Of a DNA stretch of 64,000 nucleotides, positions 60,936 through 64,000 are shown in pieces. The stretch spans positions 62,001 to 126,000 of the forward strand of contig NZ_JBFBVU010000001.1 of the NCBI RefSeq assembly GCF_040689105.1, given 5' to 3'. The notes under the pieces were generated by a model. It had not been told where the DNA came from. It was given only the letters and a program-made list of their open reading frames with translations, and ran no database searches. Position 1 is the first letter of the stretch. The number at the start of each line of letters is the position of its first letter. A program made the translations under genes and the position numbers. Source of the DNA: Meridianimarinicoccus marinus (GTDB taxonomy: Bacteria > Pseudomonadota > Alphaproteobacteria > Rhodobacterales > Rhodobacteraceae).

Positions 60936-61862
60936 ATGCCGCCGCCCAATCTGCCCCGGCGCACGCGCGTCTATCAGAACCACCATCTGGACAGCACCCG
61001 CTGGGACAGGATCGACCGGCGCGTCGGCGACATCATCATCACCACGCCCTACAAATGCGGCACCACATGGACGCAGACCATTGTACTGCACCTGATCTTT
61101 CAGGATCTGCAGCCCCGGGAACTGGGGGAATTTTCGCCATGGGTCGATTTTCGACCGCCGCCGATTGACGATCTTGTCGCGAAACTGGCGGCCCAGATCC
61201 ACCGGCGCTGCCTGAAATCGCATTTGCCGGCGGATGGCACCGCCTTCGACGCCAAAGCGCAATACCTGGTGATCGGGCGCGACCCGCGCGATGTGTACAT
61301 GTCGTTCTGGAACCACTACTCCAACTACACCGACATGGCGCTGAAACAGCTTGCCGAGGGCGAGAACCTTGTGGGCGCGCCGCTGCCGCCTTGCGATGGC
61401 GACGTCCGTCAAGGCTTTCGAGACTGGATCAGCCGGGGCTGGTTTGCCTGGGAAAACGAAGGCTATCCGTTCTGGGGCAACATGGCCCATATCCGGTCAT
61501 GGTGGGCTTACCGCAACTTGCCCAACATCCGCTTCGTGCATTACAACGACCTGTTGGCCGATACCGCCGCCCAGATTGCCGGGATCGCCGCCTATCTCAA
61601 CATTTCCTGCACCGACGAGATGTGCCGCGACATCGCCGACGCCGTCAGCTTCAAATCCATGCGCCGCGCTGCCGAGCAGGTCCCGACCGGGAACGAGGCC
61701 GTGTTCAAGGATGGCGCGCGCACCTTCATCAACAAGGGCACCAACGGGCGCTGGAAGGGCGTGCTGAGCGAGGAGAACCTGATGCTCTACGATCAGGTTG
61801 CGGCGCGCGAACTGCCGCCCGATTGCCGGGCCTGGCTGGAAGGGCGCGCAGCGGCGGTCTGA
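60936..61862 (+). CDS. sulfotransferase-domain protein
   Basis: A 308-residue cytosolic-type sulfotransferase. TPYKCGTTWTQTIV near the N-terminus is the 5'-phosphosulfate loop (PSB), and VIGRDPRDVYMSFWNHYSN is the 3'-phosphate site (PB). GTNGRWKGVLSEENLMLYDQ is the C-terminal PAPS loop. It transfers sulfate from PAPS to an unknown hydroxyl or amine acceptor. It may share a transcript with the M20 gene upstream. Confidence 0.9.
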   Translation: MPPPNLPRRTRVYQNHHLDSTRWDRIDRRVGDIIITTPYKCGTTWTQTIVLHLIFQDLQPRELGEFSPWVDFRPPPIDDLVAKLAAQIHRRCLKSHLPADGTAFDAKAQYLVIGRDPRDVYMSFWNHYSNYTDMALKQLAEGENLVGAPLPPCDGDVRQGFRDWISRGWFAWENEGYPFWGNMAHIRSWWAYRNLPNIRFVHYNDLLADTAAQIAGIAAYLNISCTDEMCRDIADAVSFKSMRRAAEQVPTGNEAVFKDGARTFINKGTNGRWKGVLSEENLMLYDQVAARELPPDCRAWLEGRAAAV

Positions 61863-61880
61863 GGCTGGGCTCAGCCGCCG
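61852..61880. terminator. bidirectional hairpin between the sulfotransferase gene and moaA
   Basis: CGGCGG and CTGAG pair with CTCAG and CCGCCG (one bulged T), an 11-bp stem with a 6-nt loop. It spans the stop codons of both convergent genes, which are only 8 nt apart. Confidence 0.5.
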
Positions 61881-62878
61881 GTGTGGCTCATGTGCCGGGT
61901 CATCTGGCCAGCGACCTGCTGCCGCGAATAGTCGAAGTCGTGTCCCTTGGGCTTGCGCGCGATGGCGGCGCGGATGGCGGCGCGCAGGGGCGCGTCATCC
62001 TTGGGATGGTTGCGCAGCGGCTTGCGCAGGTCGGCCCAGTCTTCCTGCCCCAGACACATGTACAATTCGCCGGTGCAGGTCAGCCGCACGCGGTTGCAGC
62101 TTTCGCAGAAATTATGGGTCAGCGGGGTGATGAAGCCGATCTTCTGGCCGGTCTGCTCCATGCGCACATAGCGGGCCGGGCCGCCGGTGCGCTCGGCCAG
62201 ATCGGTCAACGGGCTGCGGGTGGCCAGTTGCGCCCGCACGTCGTCCAGCGACCAGTATTGACCGATGCGATCCTCGCCGCCCAGATCGCCCATCGGCATG
62301 ACCTCGATGAAGGTCAGGTCCATGTCGCGGGCGGCACACCAGTCCACGAGGGCGAACAATTCGTCCTCGTTGAAGCCTTTCAGCGCAACCGTATTGATCT
62401 TGATCCGCAGACCGGCCTTCTGGGCCGCGTCGATGCCGCGCAAGACCTGGGGCAGGCGGCCCCAGCGGGTGACGCGGGCGAATTTGTCTTCGTCCAGCGT
62501 GTCGAGCGAGACATTGATCCGCTTGATGCCGCAGGCCGCCAGATCGGCGGCATGGCGTTCCAGTTGCGAGCCGTTGGTGGTCAGCGTCAGCTCGTCCAGC
62601 GCGCCGCTGTCCAGATGGCGCGAGATCGCCTGGAAGAAGGTCAGGATATCGCGTCGGACCAGCGGCTCACCCCCGGTGATGCGCAGCTTGCGCACGCCCA
62701 GGCCGATGAAGGCGGTGCACATGCGATCCAGTTCCTCCAGCGTCAGAAGCTCTTTCTTCGGCAGGAAGGTCATGTTTTCCGCCATGCAATAGACACAGCG
62801 GAAGTCGCAGCGGTCGGTGACCGAGACCCGAAGGTATGAAATCGGGCGGGCGAATGGATCTATCAGCGGAGCTGTCAT
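61871..62878 (-). CDS. moaA: MoaA, GTP 3',8-cyclase of molybdopterin synthesis
   Basis: A 335-residue radical SAM enzyme: CDFRCVYC (Cys24, 28 and 31) binds the SAM cluster, and FCESCNRVRLTCTGELYMCL the second cluster; the required C-terminal GG is present (HTGG). It converts GTP to cyclic pyranopterin precursor. ATG at 62878 gives the family N-terminus; the 58-codon upstream extension is non-coding. No other moa gene is adjacent. Confidence 0.96.
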   Translation of the reverse strand: MTAPLIDPFARPISYLRVSVTDRCDFRCVYCMAENMTFLPKKELLTLEELDRMCTAFIGLGVRKLRITGGEPLVRRDILTFFQAISRHLDSGALDELTLTTNGSQLERHAADLAACGIKRINVSLDTLDEDKFARVTRWGRLPQVLRGIDAAQKAGLRIKINTVALKGFNEDELFALVDWCAARDMDLTFIEVMPMGDLGGEDRIGQYWSLDDVRAQLATRSPLTDLAERTGGPARYVRMEQTGQKIGFITPLTHNFCESCNRVRLTCTGELYMCLGQEDWADLRKPLRNHPKDDAPLRAAIRAAIARKPKGHDFDYSRQQVAGQMTRHMSHTGG

Positions 62879-63006
62879 GCCAAAGAGGTATTTCCGATGG
62901 CCGTCCTGAGCAAGTCCCCTGTGCGATATCGTGAAGATTGGCGGAGGGCTGTTTTCATCGGCGGTGACTCGCGGTATCGCACGCGGGACCAACGAAGGAG
63001 TTGCCG

Positions 63007-63681
63007 ATGCCGACCGTGGTTTTCGATCTGGATGGCACGCTTGCCGATACATCGGGCGATCTGATCGCGGCCGCCAACGTGGTGTTCCGCGGCCGGGGCC
63101 TCGGCGATCTGCTCAACCCAAAGGCCGATCAATCCACCGCCTTTCGCGGTGGCCGGGCGATGCTGTCGCTGGGGTTCGGCAGGGCCGGGCCGGGCTATGG
63201 CGCGGACGATATCAAGGCTGGCTACCCGATCCTGCTGGAGGCCTACGGGGCGGCCATCGACACGCACAGTTGCCTGTATCCCGGCGCGCTCGAGGCTGTG
63301 ACCCGGCTGCGCAGTGCAGGCTATCGCACCGCCATCTGCACCAACAAGCCCGAGGGGCTGGCGCGGCAATTGGTGGATCGCCTTGGCGTGGCCGATCTGT
63401 TCGACGCGCTGGTGGGGGCCGACACCTACCCGGTGCGCAAGCCCGACCCGCTGCCGTTTCGCGAATCGGTGCGGCTGGCCGGGGGCGATCCGGCGCGCGC
63501 GGTGCTGATCGGCGATACCGAGACCGACCGCGAAACCGCGCGGGCGGCGGGCATCCCCTGCATTCTGGTGACCTTCGGCCCGGACGGGATGGGCGTGTCC
63601 GATCTGGCACCCGAGGCGCTGCTGAACGGCTATGGCGATCTGGAAACGGTGCTGGCACCGCTTCTGCCCGCCCCCGCGTGA
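63007..63681 (+). CDS. gph: phosphoglycolate phosphatase
   Basis: A 224-residue HAD hydrolase: TVVFDLDGTLADTSGDL is motif I, ICTNKPEGLARQL motif II, VRKPDPLPFRE carries the motif III lysine and LIGDTETDRETA motif IV. The N-terminal region matches Gph, which removes 2-phosphoglycolate from DNA repair. ATG at 63007 is set 6 nt after GAAGGAG; TTG at 63001 abuts it. Confidence 0.88.
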   Translation: MPTVVFDLDGTLADTSGDLIAAANVVFRGRGLGDLLNPKADQSTAFRGGRAMLSLGFGRAGPGYGADDIKAGYPILLEAYGAAIDTHSCLYPGALEAVTRLRSAGYRTAICTNKPEGLARQLVDRLGVADLFDALVGADTYPVRKPDPLPFRESVRLAGGDPARAVLIGDTETDRETARAAGIPCILVTFGPDGMGVSDLAPEALLNGYGDLETVLAPLLPAPA

Positions 63682-63729
63682 GCGCGGCCAACCCTTGACC
63701 GGCCCAGCTGCATGCGCGAGCGTTCTGCC

Positions 63730-64000
63730 ATGACAGAAACTTTCACCGGCAATTTCACCCAGCAGACCCCGATCCCCGAGGCCGCGCAACAGGCGGCGCT
63801 GCGGGTCATGCAATCGGGGCGGCTGCACCGCTATAACCTTGTGGGCGCGGAACCGGGCGAGGCGGGGCTGCTCGAACAGGAATACGCTGCCTGGCAGGGC
63901 GCGCGCTTCTGCCTGGCGGTGGCTTCGGGCGGGACGGCGCTGGCGCTGGCGCTGCGGGCCGTGGGGGTGCAGTCGGGCGAGGCGGTGTTGACCAACGCCT
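63730..64000 (+). CDS. DegT/DnrJ/EryC1 aminotransferase, 3' end outside the window
   Basis: The first 90 codons are present and the frame is open to the window edge. FTQQTPIPEAAQQAALRVMQ and YAAWQGARFCLAVASGGTALALALRAVG match the N-terminal part of PLP-dependent sugar aminotransferases: the SGGTALALAL segment is the phosphate-binding region. Such enzymes make amino sugars for surface glycans or antibiotics. The rest, including the PLP lysine, is not visible. Confidence 0.8.
   Translation, partial: MTETFTGNFTQQTPIPEAAQQAALRVMQSGRLHRYNLVGAEPGEAGLLEQEYAAWQGARFCLAVASGGTALALALRAVGVQSGEAVLTNA

Noticed and set aside
62879..63052. 58-codon upstream extension of moaA
   Set aside because: It overlaps the gph start and ribosome site and lacks similarity to MoaA N-termini.

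Overview
The window is a gene-dense, high-GC chromosomal segment, most likely from an alphaproteobacterium of the family Rhodobacteraceae. Supporting signs are a complete Tol-Pal operon, an aa3-type cytochrome oxidase cluster in the order ctaC-ctaB-small ORF-ctaG-ctaE-surf1, a phasin (polyhydroxybutyrate granules), a selD fused to an FAD oxidoreductase, many 1-8 nt start/stop overlaps, and four copies of a short intergenic element with core GAGTATTTTTGNCAAGAAAAA. I recall similar elements in this family but could not check. I see no tRNA, rRNA, CRISPR array, transposase, integrase or phage gene, and no gene-free stretch longer than about 250 bases.

Layout. 1-2.96 kb: a repeat-containing membrane protein (cut by the window edge, AT-richer than its surroundings) and a cation-efflux protein. 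2.96-8.3 kb: ybgC-tolQ-tolR-tolA-tolB-pal-cpoB. 8.3-11.6 kb: tilS and ftsH, closed by an intrinsic terminator. 11.8-14.8 kb: the one-carbon genes fhs and folD with a small chorismate mutase between them. 14.9-18.5 kb (minus): Lhr-type helicase, PdeM nuclease and a PaaI-like thioesterase. 18.6-20.7 kb: a degenerate HAD-like protein, then a two-subunit 3-oxoacid CoA-transferase. 20.9-24.9 kb (minus): dprA-topA. 25-30.9 kb: tldD diverging from the cytochrome oxidase cluster across a perfect FNR-type box. 30.9-36.4 kb: thrC, an M16 peptidase, an acetyltransferase, a secreted MBL-fold protein and a D-2-hydroxyacid-type FAD dehydrogenase. 36.5-37.4 kb: a tiny secreted four-cysteine peptide gene and a partner of unknown function, preceded by a perfect 7+7 palindrome. 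37.4-40.1 kb (minus): apt, mtnP, flavin reductase, allA. 40.3-43.7 kb (minus): a galactonate-type sugar-acid operon (galM, KDPGal aldolase, kinase, SDR). 43.9-50.2 kb (minus): an ABC exporter operon (ATPase, FtsX permease, AttH/CrtC-like lipocalin, PPOX-fold protein) followed by a tandem SnoaL protein and a YjbR/MmcQ protein. 50.3-54.2 kb: a GDSL esterase diverging from a second ABC exporter, the tesA/ybbA/ybbP arrangement. 54.4-57.7 kb: convergent, overlapping mnmH (selU) and selD. 57.9-64 kb: phasin, DUF3422 protein, M20 amidohydrolase, sulfotransferase, moaA, gph, and the start of a DegT-family aminotransferase.

Most of the window is conserved housekeeping content. The least explained parts are the Cys-rich peptide/partner pair with its upstream palindrome, the 49-residue-repeat membrane protein, an SDR that lacks the catalytic lysine, the dispersed element (one copy overlaps a likely start codon), and the lipocalin-linked ABC exporter operon. 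No function was tested by search; every family call rests on motifs read by eye.
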